NCBI GenBank assembly: GCA_963681505.1
Contig: OY811972.1
Location: 2,518,663 to 2,582,662 of the forward strand
DNA: 64,000 nt
Reading direction: 5' to 3'
Source of the DNA: Eunapius fragilis
Taxonomy: Eukaryota; Porifera; Demospongiae; Spongillida; Spongillidae
Part shown: piece after piece, positions 44,387 to 56,250 of the stretch
Numbering within the stretch: the stretch's first letter is position 1
Layout: each line of letters begins with the position of its first letter
Made by a program: the position numbers and the translations under genes
The notes under the pieces: model-generated
What the model saw: the letters and a program-made list of their open reading frames with translations, nothing else
The model's database searches: none
What the model was told of the DNA's origin: nothing

Positions 44387-44663
44387 TGCATGCACGTCTT
44401 GAAATTCATTTAACATGCTTTGTGCAGTTTTTTTTTTTTTTTTAAATCTGCTGCTCATCTAAATCAATCAATCTGCTTGTACATAAACGCTGCAAGCGAC
44501 AATGATTACGTAAACAGGTCTGGGTACGAGACTAGCTCCGCCCCATCAGGTGGCACATTGTGTGAAGATGTTAAAATATATATAGTTGAATTGGCTGTAC
44601 CACACAATGCTGAAATGTGGCATCATGAACAAATATTATACGTGTTTAACACACACCTTGTCA

Positions 44664-47600
44664 TTATGGAGGGTTTGGCTGGGGCAGAGGTACAGCAGTC
44701 TGGGGAGGAGGACTAAATGAATGGGACTGGGGAGGAGAAACAAGGGACGGATCTGGTTGGTGAGAAGGTAACCACATCTCTCCCTGCAACACGGGCCGTA
44801 TGTCGTTGCTATTAGAGGAAGACTGTCCCTGAACCATTCCTGGTTGTCCATAGCAGGTACCTGACTGTGGCACCCCGTAATACCCTGGTACCATGTAGCC
44901 CCCTCCATACATCCCAGGGTACATGTAGCACATAGGCGCAGCAAATGGAGGCCAACCAGGATAGGCTGTGGTCTGGGGAGGAGGATAGGCCGTGGTCTGG
45001 GGAGGGTAAGGTGCAGTCTGGGGAGGAGGATACGCTGCGGCCTGAGGAGGGTAAGGTGCAGTCTGGGGAGGAGGATACGCTGTGGCCTGAGGAGGGTAGG
45101 GTGCAGTCTGGGGAGGAGGAGGACTTGATGGTGAAAGTGATTCATCGACCAGGATGGTGTCCTTTGGAGCGTCCAATCTCATCTTTTCTCTAAGCCTGCC
45201 CTGCTTATCGTAGGCCTGGGGAGGAGCAAATTCAGCAGGTCTTTCATCTTCCAGTTCTTGTTTCCTTCTCTTAATGAAGTCCACTGGAAAAGCAACAAGA
45301 GGTTGGTGAGGGGGAGGGAGAGGGATAATGTAGGTTGGTGAGGGGAGGGAGAGGTTGGTGAGGGGGAGGGAGAGGGATATTGTAGGTTGGTGAGGGGAGG
45401 GAGAGGGATATTGTAGGTTGGTCAGAGGGAGGGAGAGGGGTATTTAGATTGGTGCGGGGGGGGGGGGGGGGGGGGGGGGTGGTTATATTGCAGGAGCGAG
45501 GTGGTGTGAGAATGATGAATAACACCACTAAATTAAACGGTCTTATTTCAAAATTGTCTAGTTACTATTGCTTATCTCATGAAGAATACAGATGAAACAA
45601 GTAATAAAAACGTTCTCCATGAGAAAAGTTGGCAATGGTGGTGTAAAAAGGATGGAAACAAGGGTCTAATAAGAAGATGAAATGTAATAGTCCTCTATTT
45701 CGCCCATTTGTAGAACATTATGTTTGTGATAGGACTATTACATTTCATCTTCTTATTAGACCCTTGTTTCCTTCCTTTTTACACCACCATTGCCAACTTT
45801 TCTAATGGAGAATGTTTTTATTACTTGTTGTACATAGAGTCAGTGACAGACACACTGCTATAGACAACACAACAAGGAGCTGGTAAGCGTTGTGAGAGCC
45901 AACATAGGATGCTTACAGCATACATAACTGAACCTAACGACATTAGTGCTTCCAATTAACCCACAATTAGATACCACGGCTTTGTTACTAGACATGAATA
46001 CCCCCCCCCCCCCCCCCCGCACCCACCTCCAACGTAACGTTGCACAACAGAAGGTCTCTGGATTAAAATAACCCACGGCCCCCCCTCCCTCATCACACAT
46101 TATCCCATACTGATGCACGCATTGTCACAACTCCCCCCTCCCCCTCCCGCGTGACGTAATTTATGAGTGGCCCCCAAGGTGCAATCTTTGCCCCTAAGTG
46201 TGGTTAGAGCACAGAGCTCTTCATGAGTGCAACACGTTTATGGGATAGCCCAACACCTAAAGATCACACACGCACACACACACATGCACACACATATGCA
46301 CACACGCGCACACACATGCACACATGCACACACATATGCACGCACACGCACACACACGCACACGCACACACACACACACACACACACATGTGCACAGCTG
46401 CCCAATAAATTTCAGGGGGAGAGTATCCCATTATCTTCCACACAAGCCTTTGTGGACACAAACAGTGATGTTGTGGGGGGTCAGGAAAGGTTGTAAGGTG
46501 TAAAGAGGGTAGTAGTGTACCACATGGCATGTACTGTACAAAGCACCAGTCAGTCTGGTATTACAGCTCTGCTGCTACTACGGTACCTTTTCCTTTGTCC
46601 CATGGACGCACATGTCTGGCTCTCTTCTCCTCCTCCTGTCTCCTCCTCTCTTCCTCCTCCTGCCTCTCCACCTCCTCCCTCACCTTCTGAAGCTCTGCTG
46701 CGATGACATCCGCGGGGGCAGCTGTGTGTGTGCATGTGTACATGTGTGTGCATGTGTGTGTGTGTGTGTGCATGTGTGTGGGATTATTCAATAACTATGA
46801 GCTTGCAACTCACAAACAACTAATCATATTATGAGCACACCTAAGAGACATGTTTTCATTTGCAAGTGCTTTAAACAGTTAATGAAAATGGTAGCACTTT
46901 ACAGCGAATCCACAAAAAAATGCAATGCTTTTAAATGAATTAATTCCATAATGGTATTGTCAATCTAAATGAATTTATATGAATGTACAATAACCACGAA
47001 TCCAAACCACATTATTAGAATTCAACAGTTCAAAAGATAAAATCAAATAGCTTGCAATTAATTAATTCAACACAATAATGTACGACAACTTTTAATTAAT
47101 GACATGATGTATTAAATACAGAATAACATTGATGAAAGTATGAAATTTGATTGCTGTTTTACTAGTTAATATTCAACACAACAAATCGAACTTGAAAATG
47201 CTAAATGACCACTATAATTTTAATTAACTTTGAATTTTTAAAAATTATCTAATACCAAGTCAAATGCGTCAGTTAATACTGGACTAATAAATTATTGATG
47301 GTTATTAAACTTAGTTATCCCATAACAGCTTCAACATTGTGGTCTTAAATGTTAACAACCCACTACTGAACTTAGTAACTTGATATCAGTGCTGTTCCAC
47401 TGCACGTTCAGATCTTGAGTTATTATAATCAATTATCTCTAACCGCAATCTGATAAAAGGGCTTTGAATATTTTGATTTATGAGGGTTTTGATACAATTA
47501 CCAATTACATCTAATTGGATTGTTAGTATTCCGCTAACTACTGCAACATATGTTAATCAAAGCAGTTTATTAATTTCAATCCTGAGTTACAGTGATTTTA

Positions 47601-50600
47601 AAGTGTTGCGTTCTTTCATGGACACCTGTGTACTTTGCCACTGACCTTGCTTTTTATCAAAGTCCAGATCAGCAATTCCCTCCACTTTCCCGCCATCTTC
47701 CTCTCCGTCCTGCTTCAGCTTGCGTTGACGCACCTTGGTCAGCCGCGCCTCCATGGCAACCCTCCTCTTCTCCTTCAACAACTCACGCTTCTGCCGCTGG
47801 TCTAACGTCTAGAAGGAAGGGATGGGGAGGAGGAAGCAACACACGTGAAGAGTGCCAAAATACCCAAATGTCCACCACAACATGTGCACAGGTCTGGATG
47901 TAACTACGGCAATGTTCAGCAATGGGGGGTTGACCAGCAACTAGTTTCATTATGTGGTTGTTGACTATAAACTATACAGTGAACATTTGCACACAACACA
48001 TATTCATAGGGACATTAGACACAATGTCAGTATTCTTAGCCCCAATCCATCTTCACCACTAATGGTTTCGTCATTGCATTTAATTAGTTCTATGGTGTCT
48101 GCTTAAAATTAAATTGCATGGCTTAGTTGTTTAGTCAATAAAAAGGTCAAACATACTCTAACATGCCAAAGTTCACATAACTGATGTATGCAACTCCTCC
48201 ATCTAATAACAATATACATTAACAGACTCACTAGGGTGTGACTAGGGTGTGACTAGGGTGTGACAAGGGTGTGACTAGGGTGTGACTAGGGTGTGACAAG
48301 GGTGTGACAAGGGTGTGACTAGGGTGTGACTAGGGTGTGACTAGGGTGTGACTAGGGTGTGACTAGGGTGTGAAAGGTGAATGGAATTGGTTCTGTAACA
48401 CGTTGCTTGTAATTCAATGGTTTTAATTTGATCTGTTAATAAATGTTTCAATACAGCATTCATCCAATTAGAGGCAAGGATTAAGCTGTTAGTCACAAGT
48501 GGTGAAGTCGGATTAGGACTAGTTAATAATTACCCTGTGAAAAGACCCTGTGCACCTGATTGTGTTGTTCATTACATTAGACATTAACCGTATCATTATA
48601 CTGCACATGCGTGTGCACTTACACATGCACACCAAGTGGACATACACCACACAGACACACACACACACATACACCACATACATACCACACACACACACAC
48701 ACACATGTATGTATTACTGAGGCATAATTACTACCATGACTGACACTACAATTTTAATTAACACTGCCTGGGAGAATGTGGCCATGGGAATGTGCCCACC
48801 TGGTCCCTCAGCTTGTTCAGCAGGTTCATCTGTTCATCTCTCTTCTCCTCATCAGCAGAGAAGGCAAAGTAGCCAACACCATGGCTACGTATCTCTGTGG
48901 ACACACAAAGGTGGACTTAAAAGCCTTCTTCCTAACACAAAGAGGCCACACAGTCCAGCGTTCAATGTGGCAAGAAGGTGGTTTGCCTTTAACCCCTGTT
49001 GTTGACACGCATTATAACTGGTGGTTGTTTGACAGGATACATGTACAACCACAGAGTTAGGAATTACGGAAACAACCATAAAAGAGTAACTCCCAGAATG
49101 AAACACCTTTGGTGCGTAAATCACTTACAGAGGACAACCATGAAATACAACAAAAGAAACAAGAGCTTAAAATGGGATGAAAACATGTACATGTAAATAT
49201 TCATGCATGCATGTGGGGAGGGTGTGCATGTGGGGGTGTGGGGATGGTGTGCATGTGGGGAGGTGTGCATGTGAGGAGGGTGTGCATGTGGGGATGGTGT
49301 GGGGATGGTGTGCATGTGGGGAGGTGTGCATGTGGGAAGGTGTGGGGATGGTGGGCATGTGGGGATGGTGTGCATGTGGGGAGGTGTGCATGTGGGAGGT
49401 GTGCATGTGCGGAGGGTGTGCATGTGGGGATGGTGTGGGGATGGTGTGCATGTGGGAAGGCGTGGGGATGGTGTGCATGTGGGAGGTGTGCATGTGGGGA
49501 GGTGTGGGATGGTGTGCATGTGGGGAGGTGTGGGGATGGTGTGCATGTGGGGGTGTGGGGATGGTGTGCATGTGGGAGGTGTGCATGTGGGGAGGTGTGC
49601 ATGTGGGGAGGTGTGGGGAGGTGTGCATGTGTGGAGGTGTGTGGATGGTGTGCATGTGGAGAGGTGTGGGGATGGTGTGCATGTGAGGATTGAAAATGTT
49701 AATGCATGTGATTTGAAAACTGAAAGCATAAAGGTAAACCTCCTCCCCAGCCCTTTGACCCACCTCCTGGGTAAACCTCCTCCCCAGCCCATTGACCCAC
49801 CTCCTGAGTAAACCTCCTCCCCAGCCCTTTGACCCACCTCCTGGGTACACATCTTGGTAATGAACTGGACCAATAGGGCGATCCTGGGCCACCTCTTCCC
49901 CAGCCCCTTGTTCCCACTTGCGCCGCTCCCTGTCCATCCTCATGTCTTCGGAGAGCAGTTCTGGGGATGGGGACCGGGGAGGGGGAGGAGCCTTCTCCTT
50001 TAGTTCTCTGTCCAAAGCCATGATGTGGGGTAGGTCCTTCGCGAGGCACTTCCTGTTACGCCCTAGAGCATCCACGTAATCAACCCTGTGAAGTGTGCGC
50101 ACGTGTGTGAGTGGGTGTGCGTATGTGCATGTATGTGTGTGTGCAAGTGTGTGCATGTACGTGTGTGGGTGTGTGTGATTTGTGCACGTGCGTAAGTGTG
50201 TGAGCAGGTTTGTGGGGATAAGTGTGTGAGTGTACGTGTGTTCACAAGTGGTGCATTAAAAACACAATAAACCATCAAAGGGGGAGGGGGAGGGGGAGGA
50301 GAAGGGGAGAGATAAGGGATCTAGTACTACCACAAATACTGCAACCAACACTCCGCCCTATTTTATTCATCTTAAGAATACAGAGCAGACCTTTTACTTC
50401 AAGCGAGTAGTTATTGCCATTATTAAATTTTACAAAAGCTACCTTACCTACATGTAGGTAAGGCTATCCTTTGGTTGCTAGGTAAGGCTATCCTTTGGTT
50501 GCTAGGTAAGGCTATCCTTTGGTTGCTAGGTAAGGCTATCCTTTGGTTGCAAGGTAAGGCTATCCTTTGGTTGCTAGGTAAGGTTATCTAGGTAAAGCTA

Positions 50601-53341
50601 TCCTTTGGTTGCTAGGTAAGGCTATCCTTTGGTTGCTAGGTAAGGCTATCCTTTGGTTGCTAGGTAAAGCTATCCTTTGGTTGCAAGGTAAGGCTATCCT
50701 TTGGTTGCTAGGTAAGGTTATCTAGGTAAAGCTATCCTTTGGTTGCTAGGTAAGGCTATCCTTTGGTTGCTAGGTAAGGCTATCCTTTGGTTGCTAGGTA
50801 AAGCTATCCTTTGGTTGATAGGTAAAGCTATCCTTTGGTTGTTAGGTAAGGCTATCCTTTGGTTGCTAGGTAAGGCTATCCTTTGGTTGCTAGGTAAGGC
50901 TATCCTTTGGTTGCTAGGTAAGGCTATCCTTTGGTTGCTAGGTAAGGCTATCCTTTGAGGCTATCCAACACTCACCACTCTTCGCCTGGGCTTGCATTCC
51001 TCTCCTCCTCCTCCCCCTCCTCCCCCTCCTCTGTGGGCACTTTCCTCTCGTGCTTGGTAGCTTTCTTTCTTTCTTCCTCAGCCCTCTCTTCCCCAGCCCT
51101 TTCAGCTCTCTCTTCCTCCCTTTCATTCACAGTCAACATCTAAGGGTTTGACGGGGGAGGGGATGGGGAGAGAGGGAGGACACTCACACCCTCCCCTACA
51201 CTCACACCCTCCCCCTACACTCACACCCTCCCGTACCTTAACCTCTTCACTCACACCCTCCAGTACCTTAACTTCTTCACTCACACCCTCCCCCTACACT
51301 CACACCCTCCCCCTACTCACACCCTCCCCCTACACTCACACCCTCCCCCGACACTCACACCCTCCCCCGACACTCACACCCTCCCCCTATACTCACACCC
51401 TCCCCCTACACTCACACCCTCCCCTACACCACACCCTCCCCTACACCCACACCCTCCCTACACTCACACCCTCCCCCTAACCTCTTCGTATGCCTTTTTG
51501 GTGAAGTCGACCATGTAGTGGTTATCTTCCTCCTCCCCAGCCTCCCGTTCCAAAGCTTCTTTGAGTCCCTCACCTTTGGACAGCCTATCGTACAGTGCTA
51601 CCTTGGCCTCCAGTGCTCTCCTATTAGAACAGCACATGGTATTTACGGCTCACCTCTTCACCACCCAACCAGAAGAGTCAAGAACCAGGTGCAACAAACT
51701 GAAGCATCCTCACTCAGTCCCATCTCCCCCACCTCACCCCTCCCCTCCCCACACACCTCCCTTACCCCTCCCCCACACATCTTGTCCCCTCCCTCCCCTC
51801 CCCACACACCTTGCCCCCTCCCTCCCTCCCCTCCCCCTCACCTAGCTCTCTCATACTCCGCCTCCTCCACTTGGCTTCTCTCTCCTTGCCCTGATGCAGC
51901 AGTCGCAGCCTTATGACCACTTCTGTTGAGGGGTGCGGCCTTCCTCCATATTGCTGATGTCTTCAGAACAGATACAATGATTGTAACATCAGTACCCTCA
52001 AAGGAGATGTACTTCATGAGTACCCCCTCCCTCCCCTCAGAGGAGGTCTACTTCATCAGTACCACCCACCACCCCTCAAAGGAGGTCTACTTCGGTACCC
52101 CCCCTCACCGCTCAGAGGGTCTACTTGCAATAAACAGTCACACCACAATGTGTATCAACACCATGAACCAAGGGGTTAATGTAACAAGAGCACACCAAGG
52201 GTATTAACCCCATGAACCAAGGGGTCAACATAGCAAGAGCACACCAAGGGTATTGACCCCATGAACCTAGGGGTTAACGTAGCAAGAGCACACCAAGGGT
52301 ATTAACCCCATGAACCAAGGGGTTAACGTAGCAAGAGCACGCCAAGGGTATTGACCCCATGAACCAAGGGGATAACGTAGCAAGAGCACACCACAGGTAT
52401 TGACCCCATGAACCAAGGGGTTAACGTAGCAAGAGCACACCAAGGGTATTGACCCCATGAACCAAGGGGTCAACATAGCAAGAGCACACCAAGGGTATTG
52501 ACCCCATGAACCAAGGGGTTAACGTAGCAAGAGCACACCAAGGGTATTAACCCCATGAACCAAGGGGTTAACATAGCAAGAGCACACCAAGGGTATTGAC
52601 CCCATGAACCAAGGGGTTAACGTAGCAAGAGCACACCACGGGTATTGATCCCATGAACCAAGGGGTTAACGTAGCAAGAGCACACCAAAGGTATTGACCC
52701 CATGAACCAAGGGGTTAACATAGCAAGAGCACACCAAGGGTATTGACCCCATGAACCAAGGGGTTAACGTAGCACGTAATAAGTAATAAGGACGCCACCC
52801 GCCAGAGTTGATCTACAGGAGAGACAGGCCAAACACGCCATACTACCAACCCTTTGAGATAATGTATGTCCACCAGAGGGAAGAGTTGTTCACTTCAAAC
52901 ACTACTGCATCAAGGTTTGTATCCCTTGGCACAAAATGGAAATACAATTACTTGGGAGCCCCGTGTTAGGCTGAGAGATAAATAAAGTTAATCTGGGAAG
53001 CCTTGACGCATGTGTTTGAAGTGAAGGGTACAGTCCTCCTTGCCGCGGGCATACCCGTGCTACCTCTGATAATCTCTGACCTACCTTATCGGAGACCTCT
53101 CTGGGCTGGGCAGTATCGTGTTGTTGGGCGGCTTTCTCCTTTTTAACCTGCTGCTGTTTCTGGAACAGGGCTGCCTTAAGATCCACGAGCTTTTGCGATG
53201 AGAACGGAGCGTCAAACCAGTGAGTGCCGTATCAAACATGGGATAGGCATTTCCGAGAAACCTTACCGTAGCTGCGCTGACTTGTATCTGCTTCTTCTTA
53301 CTCCGAGCCCGCACTCCATCATCTCCTTCGGCCTTCTCCAT
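44664..53341 (-). CDS. CCDC174: CCDC174 ortholog, 10 exons
   Basis: CCDC174 is a nuclear coiled-coil protein linked to the spliceosome/exon-junction machinery. Minus-strand exons: 53267-53341, 53085-53189, 51842-51960, 51482-51620, 50976-51139, 49838-50085, 48800-48894, 47646-47808, 46587-46721 and 44664-45283. All are GT/AG and in phase, giving 620 aa. Family landmarks in order: [12 protein letters not shown] (after exon 1), [120 protein letters not shown] and [10 protein letters not shown]. Human CCDC174 is about 467 aa. The excess is a Glu-rich insert (exon 5) and a long C-terminal tail of [14 protein letters not shown] repeats followed by a Tyr/Gly/Pro-rich stretch. Nearly every intron contains its own tandem repeat. 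Confidence 0.93.
45301..45481. repeat. G-rich repeats and poly-G in CCDC174 intron 9
   Basis: Four degenerate units of gttggtgagggggagggaga type are followed by a G homopolymer of about 24 bases at 45457-45480. They sit just after (minus strand: just before the acceptor of) the last exon. Confidence 0.85.
45595..45829. repeat. Foldback hairpin, solo copy 2
   Basis: The outer arms aaacaagtaataaaaacg...ttggcaatggtggtgtaaaa match the hairpins at 35617 and 56507. The inner arms (ggtctaataagaagatgaaa plus tgtaatagtcct) have no resemblance to theirs, yet are perfectly self-complementary. It lies in CCDC174 intron 9, with no ORF1-like sequence attached. Confidence 0.9.
46266..46392. repeat. (CA)n tract in CCDC174 intron 9
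   Basis: CA repeats with tgcaca, cgca and tatgca interruptions. Confidence 0.9.
48233..48374. repeat. 11-bp minisatellite in CCDC174 intron 7
   Basis: About thirteen copies of gactagggtgt, with a few gacaagggtgt variants. Confidence 0.92.
49205..49690. repeat. GT-rich variable repeat in CCDC174 intron 6
   Basis: About 25 irregular copies built from gtgcatgtgggga and ggtgtggggatg blocks. Unit length varies, so the array is scrambled rather than strictly periodic. Confidence 0.85.
49731..49845 (-). repeat. 37-bp repeat that copies the CCDC174 exon 6 splice donor
   Basis: About three units of a 37-bp sequence (minus strand caggaggtgggtcaaagggc plus tggggaggaggtttacc) run from the end of exon 6 into intron 6. 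Each unit contains the sequence caggag|gtgggt used as the exon 6 donor. Confidence 0.85.
50455..50965. repeat. 24-bp minisatellite in CCDC174 intron 5
   Basis: About 20 copies of ctatcctttggttgctaggt plus aagg, with two shortened units (aaggttatctaggtaaag). On the plus strand each unit carries taggtaagg, a near-perfect 5' splice-site consensus, but antisense to CCDC174. Confidence 0.93.
51178..51480. repeat. CCDC174 intron 4 repeat (ctcacaccctccccctaca)
   Basis: About 16 degenerate copies of a 17-19-bp unit, cactcacaccctcccccta, fill this intron. Confidence 0.88.
52150..52775. repeat. 49-bp minisatellite in CCDC174 intron 2
   Basis: About 12 copies of a unit containing gcaagagcacaccaagggta and ccatgaaccaagggg. 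Each unit holds the hairpin ttRacccc-atgaaccaa-ggggtYaa, where R and Y vary. Confidence 0.92.
52887..53030. mobile_element. MITE family 1, copy in CCDC174 intron 2
   Basis: The ends ttcacttcaaacac and gtgtttgaagtgaagggta are inverted. The interior ggtttgtatcccttggcaca and aaaatggaaat matches the copy at 22997-23169. Confidence 0.7.
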
Positions 53342-54146
53342 TTAGAGCGCACCCTTTTATTTTTTTACTCTCGTACCCATACTCAGCTCGCAGTAAACTA
53401 AGTGGGGCGGAAGTTAATTATTTATAAGGAGGTGTGGTGAAATCCACTGAAGTGGGCATTAAGAACTTTTGGACCGGGGGAGGGGGGGGGGGGGGGGGGG
53501 GAGGGTGGAGATGGGAGCTATATTAACAGTCATGCCGGAAGGCACGCCACTCCCGCTCAGTTTAGGCAGCGCTGTAAGCTTGCATGTGATGATTAATGGG
53601 ATCTGAAGCGAAGCCCCCAGCCGCTTTTACTTTTTAAATGCCACGATTAATGTAACTGAATGATTATAACGCTGCTGTTAGACGTAGGTGAAAATCATTG
53701 GGTAGATCGCTTCTCCATGTGCTACCTTGAGCGTTAATATATAATATGTTACATGCATGCGATGCAACTAGTACCACGATCGCCGCTTTCAATAAGTTTA
53801 TTTCACACCCGGTACGCTCAACATTAAACATTTTTCTCATCAGCTGTGGACAAATTTGGGGGGCTTCCTCCCCCCAACCCCTCATGCAGCTTGTGTACCC
53901 TCTAGCCGCATGGGGGGTTGGGGGGCCTCCTCCCCCATGCAGCTTGTGTACCCCCTAGCTGCATGTATAAGTGCACACCTTATTGCAGGGAGCGCTTTAG
54001 TATATGATGATAGACAATGGATCTGATACGAGTGGAAATTTACTGCATAAAAAATGTAGGACATGATGGATAATTGGATAATCACTTCCTTTTCGTTTTA
54101 ATTTTTCGCCATGAACTCGCTTCTTGAATCAATTATAATAGTATCT
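53342..54146. other. Intergenic, no gene recognised
   Basis: This stretch contains a poly-G tract at about 53476-53501 and a local duplication at 53860-53965 (cttcctccccccaacccctc and a degenerate repeat with gcagcttgtgtaccc). Confidence 0.5.
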
Positions 54147-54694
54147 GAACCTGCGTCAGCAGGTTCAATATAGGATTGATTGAGGAATGATGAATGTCAT
54201 TAAAAATTTTAAATCGCGTCGGGAGGGACAACGGAGAAACGGATCACTTATCTCGTTGCAGCAATCGAACGACAACACCAAGATCTACGCTTTCATGCTA
54301 GTTTCATGTCATTAAACTATGCGCTTCCAGACAAACAAAGAACCTGCTTCTCGTGCCCACTCCCAAAAAAATTGTTCGTCGTCGTCGTCGTCTTCCTTAG
54401 GAAGGTATAACTCGAGCTACGAACGGTTTTAAAGAACGAAAATAGTACCAATCTCTTCAGAATTTACCGGCACGTTATCCTAGCATGTCATTTGGACACA
54501 TATCACATCTAGAAAGAAACTACAGCGAGAAATACCCTATTTTGTTGCAAGTTCTGTGGCCATCTAGCAAGTTCTAGCAAGTTCTTAATAAAATGTATAA
54601 TTTTAGGGAGTATAACAGGCACTAAATTTATTTGGTGTTCCTATCGCAGTTTAGTCGTTACCTTACTTTGGCTAGTGAAGTTGTTTTTCTAAAA

Positions 54695-55177
54695 ATGCCT
54701 TCGCGTAATCAAAAGAAGAGATCTAAGCAACGAGCGGAATACCTCCAAAAACGAGAAGATATTTTATCACAAGAGAACAAGGCTAAAGCCCGAGCGCGCT
54801 ACAAGGCCGACCCTGAAAAGAAGAAGGCCTCTGTACGCGACACCTACAACGCAAATGCTGTATCTAAGCGTACTGCTAAAAGGCAGCGATATCAAGAGGG
54901 CGTCGAGGAGAACCGTGCTGCTAAAAGGCAGCGATATCAAGAGGGCGTCGAGGAGAACCGTGCTGCTAAAAGGCAGCGATATCAAGAGGACGTCGAGGAG
55001 AACCGTGCTGCTAAAAGGCAGCGATATCAAGAGGGCGTCGAGGAGAACCGTGCTGCTAAAAGGCGGATATACAGGGGCAATTCAGCTACCATTAAGGCAG
55101 CTAGAAGGAGTCGGTATTGGAAGGGTCGTAGAACTACCACTACCACCCAAAGGTATGTTATAGCATGCTGTATGTAG
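54695..55177 (+). CDS. Basic repeat ORF1 of composite element B
   Basis: 160 aa, very basic, starting MPSRNQKKRSKQRAEYLQK. It contains a KADPEKKKASVRDTYNANA block and then four 15-residue repeats (AAKRQRYQEGVEENR, 54877-55056). The end is GRRTTTTTQ followed by a few residues to a stop. Similar K/R/Y/A-rich repeat blocks are, to my knowledge, common in sponge and cnidarian predicted proteins, sometimes next to Helitron or Pif1-like helicases; that link is memory-based and not shown here. A donor-like aaag|gtatgt at 55149-55158, conserved in copy A, suggests splicing to a downstream exon. DNA or RNA binding is a reasonable guess from composition only. The decayed counterpart is at 37217-37720. 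Confidence 0.6.
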   Translation: MPSRNQKKRSKQRAEYLQKREDILSQENKAKARARYKADPEKKKASVRDTYNANAVSKRTAKRQRYQEGVEENRAAKRQRYQEGVEENRAAKRQRYQEDVEENRAAKRQRYQEGVEENRAAKRRIYRGNSATIKAARRSRYWKGRRTTTTTQRYVIACCM

Positions 55178-55759
55178 CATTTAAAATCTAAGGGCTGCTT
55201 TGCACGTGGCTCATGGCTTCCCTGTCATGCACGAATTAACACATTTCTTGTATGCCTGCATACCGTATTATCAGATGTACAGTAAGGCTTCCCAGTTTCC
55301 ATGTACACGTAAAGGTCAATGTTTGTACAAAAGGTATTTGTGCATGCATCTGTGTGCCTTTACATTATTGTATATTAGTTATCTGATGTTGAAGAAAGGA
55401 CTAGACACATGTTTATAGTACAAGTCTGTCATGCGCATCCACCCTTTGCTGCAGCTGTGTTTAATTGTTATCAGATGTATAGTAAGGCTTCCCACAAGTA
55501 AAAGTTCCCCCATGTACATGTAAAGGGTTAGGTCAAACTTTGTACATGTCACATTGTTTTAAAGGTCCACTACACGTGTGTACAGAAGTGTTACCCAAAA
55601 TTGAGTTGTATGAAAATGAAATAATTCATGTAATGCGCAATTGGTGAAATGTTTTGATGCATGTATAAGGCATAATGTGTGGTAAAATAAAAGTACTGCA
55701 ACCCTATCTTCTCCCATATAGTTACTACCTGTTTGAGCCCAACTCAAATAGGTGTAGGT

Positions 55760-56250
55760 ACCAGCGCTACCAGCAGCACCGCTGCCCCCGCCAGCGCTAC
55801 CAGCAGCACCGCTGCCCCCGCCAGCGCTACCAGCAGCACCGCTGCCCCCGCCAGCGCTACCAGCAGCACCGCTGCCCCCGCCAGCGCTACCAGCAGCACC
55901 GCTGCCCCCGCCAGCACTACCAGCAGCACCGCTGCCCCCGCCAGCGCTACCAGCAGCACCGCTGCCCCCGCCAGCGCTACCAGCAGCACCGCTGCCCCCG
56001 CCAGCGCTACCAGCAGCACCGCTGCCCCCGCCAGCGCTACCAGCAGCACCGCTGCCCCCGCCAGCGCTACCAGCAGCACCGCTGCCCCCGCCATCGCTAC
56101 CAGCAGCACCGCTGCCCCCGCCAGCGCTACCAGCAGCACCGCTGCCCCCGCCAGCGCTACCAGCAGCACCGCTGCCCCCGCCATCGCTACCAGCAGCACC
56201 GCTGCCCCCGCCAGCGCTACCAGCAGTAGCGCTGCCCCCGCCACTGCTCC
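55760..56250. repeat. 30-bp coding-type minisatellite in element B
   Basis: About 16 copies of cgctaccagcagcaccgctg plus cccccgccag. Three frames stay open on the plus strand (for example ATSSTAAPAS or RYQQHRCPRQ). If ORF1 is spliced from aaag|gtatgt to the acceptor ccatatag at about 55720, the frame entered would be RYQQHRCPRQ. The frame used is not determined. Confidence 0.85.

Noticed and set aside
49121..50156. Minus-strand His/Pro/Thr-rich ORF continuing from CCDC174 exon 6
   Set aside because: The first part is exon 6. The rest is the intron GT-rich repeat read in frame, and the splice to 48894 restores the conserved family sequence.
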